DNA of 64,000 nt from Endozoicomonas sp. NE40 (GCF_040549045.1 NZ_JBEWTB010000002.1:1209501-1273500), one strand, 5' to 3'. Shown: positions 46,120 to 55,564, counted from the stretch's first letter. Numbers and translations: made by a program. Notes: generated from the sequence alone by a model not told the origin.

Positions 46120-46390
46120 AAAAGTTACCAGCCTTTATCTATTAACAAAAAGAATGAATGGGGCCGGATTATAAGGACTGCAAGACAATAATTCACCTGA
46201 TTTAAACCCCGGTTAAACCACTGCCTGAAGGGTATAACAATACCGCAAAGCCACTTTACCAAGGGAATAAGCCCAACCAGATCGGCTAAATACCTAAAGT
46301 TGTACTAGTCTTTCGCTGCACTACTTTATGTACAGATGGTTTATTTCCAGTTTGTTATTTGCTCCCAACAGAGACAGTACGAGATTCTCA

Positions 46391-47386
46391 ATGCCTGACA
46401 AGAATAAAACCGTGGCGGTTATCAGCGGCGGCCCCTCTCCGGAAGCTGAAGTTTCACGCATTGCTGCCAACCGGCTGATGCCGTCACTGACCAGACACTA
46501 TGGCAAGGCTGTCCAGCTCGAGCTGGATAAACAACTGCCTGAACAACTGCTACGGCATGAGGTCGATGTCGTATTCCCCGCCACTTACGGACCACAGGGA
46601 GAAGACGGCTGCCTTCAGGGTTTACTGGAAGTGATGGGGATTCCCTACATCGGCTCCCGGCCACAGGCCAGCGCCAACGCCCTGAACAAAGTCACCACCA
46701 AGCGGATTCTCAGCCATCTAGGCATGCCGCTGGCAAAAGACCTTGTGATCTACGCCTCAGATGGCCTTGAGAAGAACGTCAACGACTGTATTGAGCAACT
46801 GGGCGAACAAGTGATTATCAAACCGTTCTCCCAGGGCTCCGGAATCGGCATCCAGTTCGCCAGGGGTTATGACCAACTGAAAGCTTGCCTGCAGGAAAGC
46901 TTCAGCAAAGACCATGAGCTTTTGGTTGAAGAATTTATAGTGGGCAGGGAGATCACCGCTGGTGTACTTGAGCTGGACACCACACAGGTTCTGCCCGTTA
47001 TCGAAATCACTACCTGTGACGGAGCCTGGTACAGCTATGAATACCGTTACAACCCGGGCATGAGTGACCATATTATTCCCGCCCCCATCCCACAGGAACA
47101 GTACAGGCGTGTGCAGGAACTAACCCTGCTGGCCCACACCGGCCTTGGCTGCCGGGATATCAGCCGTTCCGATTTTATTGTACCGGAGTCTGGCGAACCC
47201 ATTCTGGCGGAACTGAACAACCTGCCCGGCATGACGCCCACCAGTCTGTTCCCGGACAGTGCCCGACATGCAGGTATTGAGTTTGAGGATTTAGTCTGTT
47301 GTCTGGTTGACCAGGCCTTAAAGCGAACCAAAGCGAAGAACCCCGCGGCAATATGGAAGCTGCCGGAGCTGGCTCTGTCGAAGTGA
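46391..47386 (+). CDS. D-alanine-D-alanine ligase paralogue
   Basis: A 331-residue ATP-grasp ligase of the Ddl family. It has AVISGGPSPEAEVS at the start, ATP-binding QVIIKPFSQGSGIGIQ, the SYEYRYNPG omega-loop and the metal-binding end ILAELNNLPGMTPTSLFP. The family motif HG-x-x-GEDG is changed to YGPQGEDG (near residues 68-73), and GCRGYARVDF is changed to GCRDISRSDF. It could still join D-amino acids, but the substrate may differ from D-Ala. The ATG at 46391 is used; a longer start at 46328 is unlikely. It breaks the ychF-pth neighbourhood. Confidence 0.85.
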   Translation: MPDKNKTVAVISGGPSPEAEVSRIAANRLMPSLTRHYGKAVQLELDKQLPEQLLRHEVDVVFPATYGPQGEDGCLQGLLEVMGIPYIGSRPQASANALNKVTTKRILSHLGMPLAKDLVIYASDGLEKNVNDCIEQLGEQVIIKPFSQGSGIGIQFARGYDQLKACLQESFSKDHELLVEEFIVGREITAGVLELDTTQVLPVIEITTCDGAWYSYEYRYNPGMSDHIIPAPIPQEQYRRVQELTLLAHTGLGCRDISRSDFIVPESGEPILAELNNLPGMTPTSLFPDSARHAGIEFEDLVCCLVDQALKRTKAKNPAAIWKLPELALSK

Positions 47387-47480
47387 TTTTGAATGTATTA
47401 CGTACGAGCATTATTCATGACAAGCCAGCTTATCAAAGCGATGGCGCTTTTCATCATAACAGCAACAACGAGTAAGGCTA

Positions 47481-47807
47481 ATGAAGAATGCCACTATCTG
47501 TTTGAATGACCTGGAAGGGGATATAACCATTCTTATGTGCGGACATTATTACCATTACGACTGTATCCACTTATGGCTTGATACTTACTTGAACTCTATG
47601 TGTCCATTATGCAGGCATGCCGTTAGTGGCAGACCTGAAATCGCTGATGGCAGGCTTGAAGAGGCTTTCAGAGTCTTTACGGAAGACCTTCAGGAAAGAG
47701 CAAACCGCTATTACCATGCTGCGGTCCGGGAAGAAATAAGCTCCTTTATTAAGTTAGCTACTTTATCAGCGGCACTCATATATTGCTGGCGAATGTTTCA
47801 GAGATGA
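47481..47807 (+). CDS. RING-H2 finger protein, probably frameshifted near the start
   Basis: The 108-residue frame has a RING-H2 pattern: ICLNDL, then MCGHYYHYDC (Cys20, His22, His25, Cys28), the CIHLWL signature and CPLC (Cys41, Cys44). It ends in a hydrophobic segment (IKLATLSAALIYC, about 89-101), a possible membrane anchor. Only one Cys of the first pair (Cys7) is in this frame. A frame starting at ATG 47417 reads a signal-like MTSQLIKAMALFIITATTSK then ANEEC, one base out of register. Deleting one base in 47492-47495 joins the two and restores C-x2-C. RING proteins are ubiquitin ligases in eukaryotes and appear in host-associated bacteria as effectors. Confidence 0.75.
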   Translation: MKNATICLNDLEGDITILMCGHYYHYDCIHLWLDTYLNSMCPLCRHAVSGRPEIADGRLEEAFRVFTEDLQERANRYYHAAVREEISSFIKLATLSAALIYCWRMFQR

Positions 47808-47937
47808 ATATTTACCCAACCCCTTTCCACTGACACCAGCCCTGTCACGAAATACAAACAGGATAATCTTCCGCTTTATTTTCTTTTCTGAAAACTTTGC
47901 CAGTTTACGTGACTACCACAGCGCCTCTTCATGTCCA

Positions 47938-48537
47938 TTAAACTCTGAATGTATGCAACTTCTGAACCGCCTTCTGACGCGCACCGTTAACGACTTCAGC
48001 CGTTACACGAACCGCTTCGTCAATCACCGCATCAATCCTCTGCCGATCAGCTAGCGGCGGTTTATTCAGCACATAGTTCACCACTTCCTTACTGTTTCCC
48101 GGATGACCAATTCCAAGCCGCAAGCGCAGGAAATCCTTATTATTCCCCAGGGAAGCAATAATATCACGCAACCCGTTATGGCCACCGTGACCACCACCCT
48201 GTTTCAGACGCCCGACACCGGGAGGCAGATCCAGCTCATCGTGCGCCACCAGAATGGACTGAGGTGGAATTTTATAAAAGGTGGCCAGAGCACCCACCGC
48301 CTGACCACTGCGATTCATAAACGTGGTCGGGTTCAGCAGACGGACATCCTGACCATTGATGGAAATGCGGGCGGCATGACCAAAAAACTTTTTTTCTGGT
48401 TGCAGGACGGCACCGTAAGCACGTGCCAGCTCTTCCACAAACCAGAAGCCAGCATTATGGCGGGTATCATCGTACTGAGCGCCCGGGTTTCCCAAGCCCA
48501 CAATCAGTTGGATGGCGTTCTCTGATGGTTTAGCCAT
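47938..48537 (-). CDS. pth: Peptidyl-tRNA hydrolase
   Basis: A 199-residue Pth. It has IVGLGNPGAQYDDTRHNAGF with the catalytic His in TRHN, then NRSGQAV and the AHDELDLPPG motif with the catalytic Asp. It releases tRNA from prematurely dropped peptidyl-tRNA. It follows rplY on the reverse strand; a hairpin at 48592-48630 lies between and may set the pth level. The order prs-rplY-pth is conserved with Pseudomonas. Confidence 0.97.
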   Translation of the reverse strand: MAKPSENAIQLIVGLGNPGAQYDDTRHNAGFWFVEELARAYGAVLQPEKKFFGHAARISINGQDVRLLNPTTFMNRSGQAVGALATFYKIPPQSILVAHDELDLPPGVGRLKQGGGHGGHNGLRDIIASLGNNKDFLRLRLGIGHPGNSKEVVNYVLNKPPLADRQRIDAVIDEAVRVTAEVVNGARQKAVQKLHTFRV

Positions 48538-48591
48538 AATCGAAACTCACTCCTGATAACAGTCTGAAAACGTATAAATTCTACACATAAA

Positions 48592-48630
48592 AAAACAGCT
48601 TTCATCACTTTAAGCAATGAAAGCTGTTTT
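48592..48630 (-). terminator. Hairpin between rplY and pth (attenuator or terminator)
   Basis: AAAACAGCTTTCAT (48592-48605) pairs with ATGAAAGCTGTTTT (48617-48630). T residues flank both sides. On the reverse strand it follows the rplY stop by 55 bases and precedes pth. Confidence 0.8.
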
Positions 48631-48685
48631 CGACAGCTCTGGATTCAACCAGAGCCGTTACTACTGGAAACAGTAAGACAGGGTC

Positions 48686-49312
48686 TTACTCTTCGCCAGC
48701 TTCTTCTTCAGAAGCTTCGTCAGCTTCAGCAGCACCGCGGGTCTTCTGTACGCTGGCAACGTCCAGATCGTGACCTTCGCCCTGCAGCATAGCAACCAGC
48801 TGAACGCCTTCTGGCAGAGTCAGGTCGGACAGGTGTACGTGACCACCCAGCTCAACCTCAGCCATGTTCACTTCGATGAACTCAGGCAGGTCAGCAGGCA
48901 GACATTTAACTTCAACTTCAACGCGAGCGTGAGTGATAGCACCGCCAGCCTTAACACCAACACAGGCATCTTCGTTGATGAAGTGCAGAGGCACGTGAGT
49001 GGTTACCGCGTGAGTAGCGTCTACACGCAGGAAGTCCATGTGCATAGCGAATTCTTTCGCCGGGTGACGCTGAACGTCTTTCAGGATAACCTGCTGAGCA
49101 GTACCTTCGATGTCCAGGTTAACGATCTGGGAGTAGAAGGATTCAGTTTCCAGTGCCTTACGGATAGCCTTGCCTTCCAGGGTAACCTGTACAGGCTCAG
49201 CTTCACCACCGTAGATGATGGCAGGTACTTTATCTTCGTGACGCAGGCGGCGGCTCGCACCTTTCCCTACATCTTTACGCACAACAGCGTTCAGAGTAAT
49301 AGCTTCAGACAT
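48686..49312 (-). CDS. rplY: 50S ribosomal protein L25/general stress protein Ctc
   Basis: A 208-residue long-form L25 (TL5/Ctc). The N-terminal 5S-rRNA-binding domain has GKGASRRLRHEDKVPAIIYG, and the C-terminal domain has LPADLPEFIEVNMAEVELG. The acidic tail ADEASEEEAGEE is typical of gammaproteobacterial long forms. It lies between prs and pth as in Pseudomonas. Confidence 0.96.
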   Translation of the reverse strand: MSEAITLNAVVRKDVGKGASRRLRHEDKVPAIIYGGEAEPVQVTLEGKAIRKALETESFYSQIVNLDIEGTAQQVILKDVQRHPAKEFAMHMDFLRVDATHAVTTHVPLHFINEDACVGVKAGGAITHARVEVEVKCLPADLPEFIEVNMAEVELGGHVHLSDLTLPEGVQLVAMLQGEGHDLDVASVQKTRGAAEADEASEEEAGEE

Positions 49313-49418
49313 TTTCTTTCTCCAGAATGCCGCCCTTCCACATCAATCTTGCGACCAGACTATGGGAGTTTAACTGCGGCTGATATAAAGGCGACGTATC
49401 ATACCTGCAACCCACACC

Positions 49419-49457
49419 AAAAAAAAGCGCAGTGACCGAAATCACTGCGCCTTTTTT
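49419..49457 (-). terminator. Intrinsic terminator of prs
   Basis: GCGCAGTGA (49427-49435) pairs with TCACTGCGC (49442-49450) around a six-base loop, with A and T runs on both flanks. It lies between the prs stop and rplY on the reverse strand. Confidence 0.9.
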
Positions 49458-49499
49458 TCAGACCTGTATCAGTAAACTGTCTTACTGAAACCAGTAACC

Positions 49500-50441
49500 T
49501 TACTGGAACATGGCACTGATGGATTCTGCATTGCTGATTCTGCGAACAGATTCAGCCAGCAGCGGGGACATATCCAGCTGACGGATACGACCCAGAGCCT
49601 GGGCAGCCGGGCTCAGAGGGATAGTGTTAGTCACTACCAGCTCGTCCAGCTGGGAGTTGGCAACATTTTCCAGCGCACGACCGGACAGAACCGGGTGCGT
49701 GCAGTAAGCGATAACCTTGGTGGCACCCTTTTCCTTCAGGGCAGCCGCAGCGGCACACAGAGTACCGGCGGTATCGACCATATCGTCAACCAGTACACAG
49801 GTTCGGCCAGATACGTCACCAATGATGTTCATCACTTCAGACTTGTTGGCTTCAGGACGACGCTTGTCGATGATAGCCAGCTCAGTGTTCAGGCGCTTGG
49901 CAACAGCACGGGCGCGAACAACGCCACCGTGGTCAGGAGAAACCACCATCAGGTTGTCGTAACCCTGGCGTTCCATATCGTCCAGCAGGATCGGAGAGCC
50001 GTAGATGTTGTCAACAGGGATGTCGAAGAAACCCTGAATCTGGTCGGCGTGCAGGTCTACAGTCAGTACCCGGTCGACACCCACGCTGGCAATCATGTCA
50101 GCTACGACCTTGGCACTGATTGGCACACGACTGGAACGGGGACGACGATCCTGACGCGCATAACCGAAGTAAGGCAGTACAGCCGTGATACGAACCGCGG
50201 AAGAGCGGCGCATGGCATCGGCCATTACCAGCAGTTCCATCAGGTTATCGTTGGTAGGAGCGCAGGTGGACTGAATAATAAATACGTCCCTGCCTCGCAC
50301 ATTTTCCTGGATTTCAACAGCAATCTCGCCGTCGCTGAAGCGGCCGACATAAGCCTTGCCTAAAGGAATGTGCAGGTGATTAACAACCTTGTGAACCAGC
50401 TCAGGGTTTGAGTTGCCGGCAAACACCATCATTTTCGACAC
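49500..50441 (-). CDS. prs: Ribose-phosphate pyrophosphokinase
   Basis: A 313-residue PRPP synthetase. It starts with GTG (Met-Ser-Lys-Met-Met, as in Pseudomonas Prs). The ribose-phosphate and PRPP sites are DLHADQIQGFFDIPVDNIY and CVLVDDMVDTAGTL. It makes PRPP from ribose-5-phosphate and ATP for nucleotide, His and Trp synthesis. It follows tRNA-Gln on the reverse strand, a known arrangement in gammaproteobacteria. Confidence 0.97.
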   Translation of the reverse strand: MSKMMVFAGNSNPELVHKVVNHLHIPLGKAYVGRFSDGEIAVEIQENVRGRDVFIIQSTCAPTNDNLMELLVMADAMRRSSAVRITAVLPYFGYARQDRRPRSSRVPISAKVVADMIASVGVDRVLTVDLHADQIQGFFDIPVDNIYGSPILLDDMERQGYDNLMVVSPDHGGVVRARAVAKRLNTELAIIDKRRPEANKSEVMNIIGDVSGRTCVLVDDMVDTAGTLCAAAAALKEKGATKVIAYCTHPVLSGRALENVANSQLDELVVTNTIPLSPAAQALGRIRQLDMSPLLAESVRRISNAESISAMFQ

Positions 50442-50546
50442 GGGTAAGTACCTTGCTCTCGACGTGGGTGTAGGAGGATGATTTTCTGTGTGCGATGTTC
50501 GCAGCAGTCAGGACTGCTACTAGCAGGAAGAGAAGATTCAGCAAAA

Positions 50547-50621
50547 TGGCTGGGGTAGCAGGATTCGAACCTGCGCATGACGGGATCAAAACCCGTTGCC
50601 TTACCGCTTGGCGATACCCCA
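50547..50621 (-). tRNA. tRNA-Gln (anticodon TTG), prs-linked copy
   Basis: A 75-base tRNA-Gln with encoded CCA and TTG anticodon. It differs from the two copies near 37 kb mainly in the anticodon stem (ACGGG with CCCGT). It lies between ispE and prs, its conserved place in pseudomonads. Confidence 0.95.
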
Positions 50622-50673
50622 GTAGCTTTGGAGGCTACAAATTCGTTTGCAGTGAATACTGTAGCTGTGGAAA

Positions 50674-51585
50674 TCATGTCGTACATGCTTCGAGCTGATG
50701 CGCGGCCTGCAAATTGTGCAGCGTGCTGTGTAGCGGAGATGTATTCACGCCACGGGCAATAAAAGACTGAACGTCTGAGCCTATCGTTGCCATAGCCGCT
50801 TCCGCTTGTTCGCGACTGGCAAACGGCGCAAATACGCATGCACCTGATCCGCTCATCATAGCCTGCCCTATGCTCGAATTTCTGGCATTATCCAACAGCT
50901 GTATGCAAGTTTCAACTTCAGGATAAAGTCGCCGAACCAATGGCTCAAAATCGTTATGCAGCAGATTTTGACGCCTCTGTTCTTCGTACGTTTCCAACGC
51001 GGCGCACACTTTAATCGTCGGTGTATCTCTTGTCAAATCCCTGTGGGCGTACATCTTTACGGTATTTACATGACAATCCGGCACCAGAACCAGATACCAG
51101 CATTCCGGCGGGTGTGCAGACGTAAGAATCTCACCCACCCCTTCGGCAAACGCCGCCGAACCGCGTACAAATACCGGCACATCAGCCCCCAGCTGCAACC
51201 CCAGTTCAGCCAGGCGCTCCTCAGGCAACTGCAAACCCCAGAGCACATTCAGGCCAAGCAGTGCCGTGGCTGCATCCGAACTCCCGCCACCGACTCCGCC
51301 CCCCATCGGCAGCCGCTTGTCCAGCCGGATACGGGCTCCCTGCTGCGTACCGGTTTCCTGCTGCAACAGGCGGGCAGCTTTAAGAATCAGGTTGTCGTCG
51401 CTGACCAGCTCAGGCAGGTTACATTCCAGTTCCAGTGAATCCTGCAGGGTAAAACCCAGCTCATCGCCATAATCAAGAAACTGAAACAGCGTTTGCAGGG
51501 CATGATAACCATCCGGCCGGCGTCCGGTGATATGAAGAAACAGATTCAGCTTGGCAGGCGCTGGCAACACCAGTTCAGACTTCAT
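50674..51585 (-). CDS. ispE: 4-diphosphocytidyl-2-C-methyl-D-erythritol kinase
   Basis: A 303-residue GHMP kinase of the MEP isoprenoid pathway. It has PAPAKLNLFLHITGRRPDGY at the start, the ATP loop PMGGGVGGGSSDAATAL, and SGSGACVFAPF near the end. It phosphorylates CDP-methylerythritol. The ATG at 51585 matches the family start; a longer reading from 51660 would overlap lolB and is rejected. It lies 49 bases after lolB and 52 bases before tRNA-Gln. Confidence 0.96.
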   Translation of the reverse strand: MKSELVLPAPAKLNLFLHITGRRPDGYHALQTLFQFLDYGDELGFTLQDSLELECNLPELVSDDNLILKAARLLQQETGTQQGARIRLDKRLPMGGGVGGGSSDAATALLGLNVLWGLQLPEERLAELGLQLGADVPVFVRGSAAFAEGVGEILTSAHPPECWYLVLVPDCHVNTVKMYAHRDLTRDTPTIKVCAALETYEEQRRQNLLHNDFEPLVRRLYPEVETCIQLLDNARNSSIGQAMMSGSGACVFAPFASREQAEAAMATIGSDVQSFIARGVNTSPLHSTLHNLQAAHQLEACTT

Positions 51586-51634
51586 GAATTGCAACCAATT
51601 AGTGTTTAAAAATGACCGTTTAAAAAATGTGAGA

Positions 51635-52243
51635 TTATTTAACCTGCCAGCGTCTGGCAACCAGTGTCATTTGAATATCGTCTTTTTCGACCCTGATCCG
51701 CCCCGGCAAAGATACTGGAGGCTGACTCTGGTATTCCAGATACTCAATCGTCCAGCCAGCCTGTTTCAGGTGCGACAACTGTCCCTCATTGTCCAGCTGC
51801 ATGGACGTTTCCTGAATACCCGGCACCGGCACACCCTGAATCCAGAACCGCAGGTAGCTGACCGGCAGTTGCCAGCCAGTCAGGTCGTACAACAGGGCTT
51901 CTGGTGTATGACCCTGATAACGCTTGCCATCGGCTTCAACCATGATGCCATGGTCGTTACTTTCGATCTTCGCCAGTGATTGTCCCAGTGGGCCATCCAG
52001 ATACACAGTAAAATCCTGCTGGTTCTGCAACCATTCCACCGACATGGAGCCCGACTGATCGGGTACCCGCAGGCCCAGTCTGCCCATCAGCTGCCAGTGA
52101 TTCATCTGTTGCAGTTCCTTATAGCGGGTTTCCCATAATGTCTGCCGAAGCTCTAATGACAGTTCAGGCTCTTTGGGCGTAGTGGCACAGCCGCTGACCA
52201 GAATAATCAGCAGCAGTGCAGGCAGAGAAAACAAATTACGCAT
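51635..52243 (-). CDS. lolB: Outer-membrane lipoprotein localisation protein LolB
   Basis: A 202-residue lipoprotein with lipobox LVSGC and the LolB pattern HWQLMGRLGLRVPDQSGSMS near residue 50, followed by LYDLTGWQLPVSYLRFWIQG. LolB receives lipoproteins from LolA and inserts them into the outer membrane. The ATG at 52243 is used; an earlier start at 52273 would bury the signal peptide. It follows the TPR lipoprotein gene after 45 bases. Confidence 0.95.
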   Translation of the reverse strand: MRNLFSLPALLLIILVSGCATTPKEPELSLELRQTLWETRYKELQQMNHWQLMGRLGLRVPDQSGSMSVEWLQNQQDFTVYLDGPLGQSLAKIESNDHGIMVEADGKRYQGHTPEALLYDLTGWQLPVSYLRFWIQGVPVPGIQETSMQLDNEGQLSHLKQAGWTIEYLEYQSQPPVSLPGRIRVEKDDIQMTLVARRWQVK

Positions 52244-52288
52244 GACGGATTGTGGTACACCTTTAAACAACATCTGATTATCAGCCAG

Positions 52289-54094
52289 TCAGGGCTTGGA
52301 AGCCACCGGGGCAGAAGCAGCTTTACTGTTCCCTTTCGGTTCAACCTTCTCCAGCCGCTCCCTGGTAGTCCTGAGAATTTCACTTTCAGGTTTTTTCTCC
52401 AGAGCCTCCTCCCACAGGGCTATCGCTTCATCCTTGCGCCCCATCATCCAGAGTACTTCCCCCAGATGAGCAGCCACCTCATGATCAGGGAACTTATCAT
52501 AAGCCTGTTTCAGGTACTTCAACGCCCCTTCAAGATTGCCCAGCCGGTAATTAATCCAGCCCATGCTGTCCATGATCGCCGGGTCTTCACTATCAATGGA
52601 GTAAGCTTTCTCAATCAGTGTCCTGGCTTCTTCATACCGATCCGTGCGATCGGCAAGGGTATAACCCAGGGCATTTAAGGCAGCAGCGTTGTCAGGCTGC
52701 AGCTTGATAATGGCACGCAGGTCTTTTTCCAGCCCCTCCAGCTTGCCCAGCTTTTCCTGCACCATGGCACGGGCGTAAAGCAGGTTTATGTTTTCCGGGT
52801 GACGAAGCACTGCGGCATCAAACAGGCCCAGCGCCTCGTTGTATTCCCCTGCACCCGTCAGTATCTCCGTTTCCAGCATATACAGCTGAACAGCGTGTAT
52901 CGGATAACGATTACGTGCCTCATCCAGATGCTTTCGGGCATCTTTCAGACGCCCCTGTGACAACATCAGTTGCACCAGCGACACCTGGGCCCGCATAAAC
53001 TCTTTTCCGGGCGGAACATTCAGAAAGTACGTTTCCGCCTCTTTCAAATTTCCTTTCTTTTCACTGATTCGACCCAGATAGTAATTGGCAGTTCCTTTGC
53101 GCTGCCCCAGTTTTAACAACCGTTTAAAGTAAGTCTCGGACCGGTCCAGCATATCGTTTTCAAGGGCGATCAAAGCCAGGGAAATCAGGATTTCAACATC
53201 GTGGGGGGACTGTTTCAGCAGTTCTTCAAACTGAATACGGGCTTCATCCAGTTTGTTCAGGTGAACCAGTACCCTGGCATACAGCAACCGCAGCCGGGGT
53301 CGGTCCGGGTGACGTTCAACAGCATCCGCCAACATCTTTTCAGCCTCGTCGCCTCTACCCAGTTTGTTGAGAATGCGCCCTTTCAGTATCAGCGCCTTAA
53401 CGTACTCCGGGTAACGTTTGAGCAGCTGATCACACAACTGCATGGCTTCATCGTTTCGGCCCGCCTGTTGCAGCAAAATCGCTTTACCCAGTTTCAGGGA
53501 ACGATGATCCGGATACTCTTTCAGAATGGTATCAAATGTTTTCAGCAGGCTGTCACGGTCTTCGTCAGACAGTTCCGTTGCGCTTGAGGCAAGAAAATCA
53601 AAATTGGCTTCACCGTGCAGATCCAGGGTTTTCCGCATCTGATCAACCGCACGATCAAGCTGCCCGTCCCTGACCAGCTCTATGGCACTGGCCTGCAAAG
53701 CGCGGGTATCATCAGGTGCCAGCTCTGCCCACAACAGGGCGGCATCCAGAGAAGCCTGTCTGGCACCAATAAACATGCTGATCTGATAGGCTCGTTCAGC
53801 TACACCAACATCCCGGGTTTTGTGAGCCTGTTTAAGGTAATTGCCCAGTGCAAGATCGTAGCGTTTGCGTTGCCCCCCCAGCTCGGCGACCAGCAGATCA
53901 TAAACCGTTTCAGGTTCAAATGAACGAACCGGTTCTTTTTCAACTTCAATGGTAATGTTGTCAGTCAAAGGCTCCTGAGGATCCTGTCCGGACTGAATTC
54001 CCTGCGTGGCAACACATCCCCCCAAAGCAGCCAGGCCCAGAGAGAATACCGACACTCTGGCCAGCAATAAGGAGAAACTTTTGAGTTCCTTCAT
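52289..54094 (-). CDS. TPR-repeat lipoprotein (PA4667-like)
   Basis: A 601-residue protein with a lipoprotein signal (GLAALGGC, Cys near residue 27) and about 14 tetratricopeptide-type repeats over the rest. Clear units include ALNALGYTLADRTDRYEEA and AIMDSMGWINYRLGNLEGA. The tail is Lys/Ala/Ser-rich. It matches the TPR protein encoded next to lolB and hemA in Pseudomonas. It probably acts in the periplasm as a scaffold; its partners are unknown. It is read divergently from hemA. Confidence 0.9.
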   Translation of the reverse strand: MKELKSFSLLLARVSVFSLGLAALGGCVATQGIQSGQDPQEPLTDNITIEVEKEPVRSFEPETVYDLLVAELGGQRKRYDLALGNYLKQAHKTRDVGVAERAYQISMFIGARQASLDAALLWAELAPDDTRALQASAIELVRDGQLDRAVDQMRKTLDLHGEANFDFLASSATELSDEDRDSLLKTFDTILKEYPDHRSLKLGKAILLQQAGRNDEAMQLCDQLLKRYPEYVKALILKGRILNKLGRGDEAEKMLADAVERHPDRPRLRLLYARVLVHLNKLDEARIQFEELLKQSPHDVEILISLALIALENDMLDRSETYFKRLLKLGQRKGTANYYLGRISEKKGNLKEAETYFLNVPPGKEFMRAQVSLVQLMLSQGRLKDARKHLDEARNRYPIHAVQLYMLETEILTGAGEYNEALGLFDAAVLRHPENINLLYARAMVQEKLGKLEGLEKDLRAIIKLQPDNAAALNALGYTLADRTDRYEEARTLIEKAYSIDSEDPAIMDSMGWINYRLGNLEGALKYLKQAYDKFPDHEVAAHLGEVLWMMGRKDEAIALWEEALEKKPESEILRTTRERLEKVEPKGNSKAASAPVASKP

Positions 54095-54310
54095 GAATGG
54101 TATGCCTTTACCCGATTGGAATGAATGTCCACCCGCTCATCATGACATACCCTGAAGTACATAGACACAGAGTTTGCAGTTGCAGGCGTTCCATAGGAGA
54201 ATTGATCGGCCGAAAGACCACAGGATACACGTTGAAGGTCTTAATTCGCCCCGACAGCGATGAATAATAGCAGTATCAATAAAAGCAGCATGTCGAGAAT
54301 CAGGAGTCCA

Positions 54311-55564
54311 ATGGGGTACCTAACAGCCGGAATCAATCATAAAACCGCCCCCGTTTCCCTCAGGGAGCAGGTTGCCTTCGCCCCTGAGCAGTTGCCTGAA
54401 GCACTGCACGATGCCTGTCGTTTCCTGAACACCCGGGAAGTGGCGATCCTTTCTACCTGCAATCGCACCGAGCTTTATCTGGGTAATCAGGTCAACCAGC
54501 AACAGGCACTGGACTGGCTGACCCGGTACCATAATCTTGACCACCAGCTTCTGCAGGATCACAGCTACATCTACAAAAATGAGTACGCCGTTCGCCATAT
54601 TATGCGCGTTGCCTGTGGACTGGATTCCATGGTGCTGGGGGAACCGCAGATTCTGGGACAACTGAAAAGTGCTTTCGCCACCGCCCAGGAAGCTGGCACT
54701 GCCGGTTCCTGTCTGTCACGCCTGTTTCAGTTCAGCTTCACCAAAGCCAAACAGGTGCGAACCGAGACAGCCATCGGTCGTCAGCCAGTTTCTGTCGCCT
54801 ATGCGGCCACCACGTTAGCCAGACAGATTTTCTCGGATCTGAGCCAGAACACCGCCCTGCTGATTGGTGCCGGTGAAACCATTGAACTGGTTGCCAAACA
54901 CCTCCATCAACAGGGTCTTCGTGACATCATCGTGGTCAACCGGACCATGAGTCGCGCCCGCATGCTGTCAGACCAGTTTGATGGCCGCAGCGCCCTGCTG
55001 TCTGATATTCCCCATATACTGCCGGAAGCAGACATTATCATTGCTTCAACCGCCAGCCCGGTACCTGTCCTTGGCAAAGGTGTTGTTGAAAGAGCCCTGA
55101 AGCAGCGCAAGCATCGCCCTATGTTTATGGTGGACATTGCAGTACCGAGAGACATTGAGGAGGAGGTAGGCGAACTGGCCGACGTATACCTTTACACGGT
55201 GGACGATCTGCAGGGCGTTATAGAAGACAATATGCAGCAGCGCCAGGAGGCTGCACATGAAGCAGAACATATTGTTGAAGCAGGAACAGACGAATTTATG
55301 GCGCAATTGCGTTCGCTGGATGCCGTTTCGATACTGCGAGCATACCGCCTGCAGACCGAAAACATCAGGGATATGGAACTGGAAAGAGCCATTGCAGCCC
55401 TGAGTAACGGCACACCACCGGAACAGGTACTGACCCAGTTTGCCAGAATACTGACCAATAAACTGATGCATACTCCCAGTGTGCAGCTAAAAAAAGTAGC
55501 GTCCGAAGGTCTTCAGGAGCGGTTAGAATGGGCTGAAGATTTGCTGGGCATTGAGCAAAGATAA
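54311..55564 (+). CDS. hemA: Glutamyl-tRNA reductase
   Basis: A 417-residue GluTR. It has TAGINHKTAPVSLRE at the start, the catalytic Cys in ILSTCNRTELYL, and GLDSMVLGEPQILGQ. The NADPH domain has ALLIGAGETIELVAKHL and VNRTMSRA. The C-terminal dimerisation part is present. It begins the C5 heme pathway by reducing Glu-tRNA to glutamate-1-semialdehyde. The ATG at 54311 has AGGAG four bases upstream; the longer reading from 54260 is rejected. In related genomes prfA follows directly; here it does not. Confidence 0.96.
   Translation: MGYLTAGINHKTAPVSLREQVAFAPEQLPEALHDACRFLNTREVAILSTCNRTELYLGNQVNQQQALDWLTRYHNLDHQLLQDHSYIYKNEYAVRHIMRVACGLDSMVLGEPQILGQLKSAFATAQEAGTAGSCLSRLFQFSFTKAKQVRTETAIGRQPVSVAYAATTLARQIFSDLSQNTALLIGAGETIELVAKHLHQQGLRDIIVVNRTMSRARMLSDQFDGRSALLSDIPHILPEADIIIASTASPVPVLGKGVVERALKQRKHRPMFMVDIAVPRDIEEEVGELADVYLYTVDDLQGVIEDNMQQRQEAAHEAEHIVEAGTDEFMAQLRSLDAVSILRAYRLQTENIRDMELERAIAALSNGTPPEQVLTQFARILTNKLMHTPSVQLKKVASEGLQERLEWAEDLLGIEQR

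Noticed and set aside
45046..46191. 381-residue open frame opposite ychF
   Set aside because: It is the antisense shadow of a conserved housekeeping gene and has no motif or ribosome-binding site of its own.
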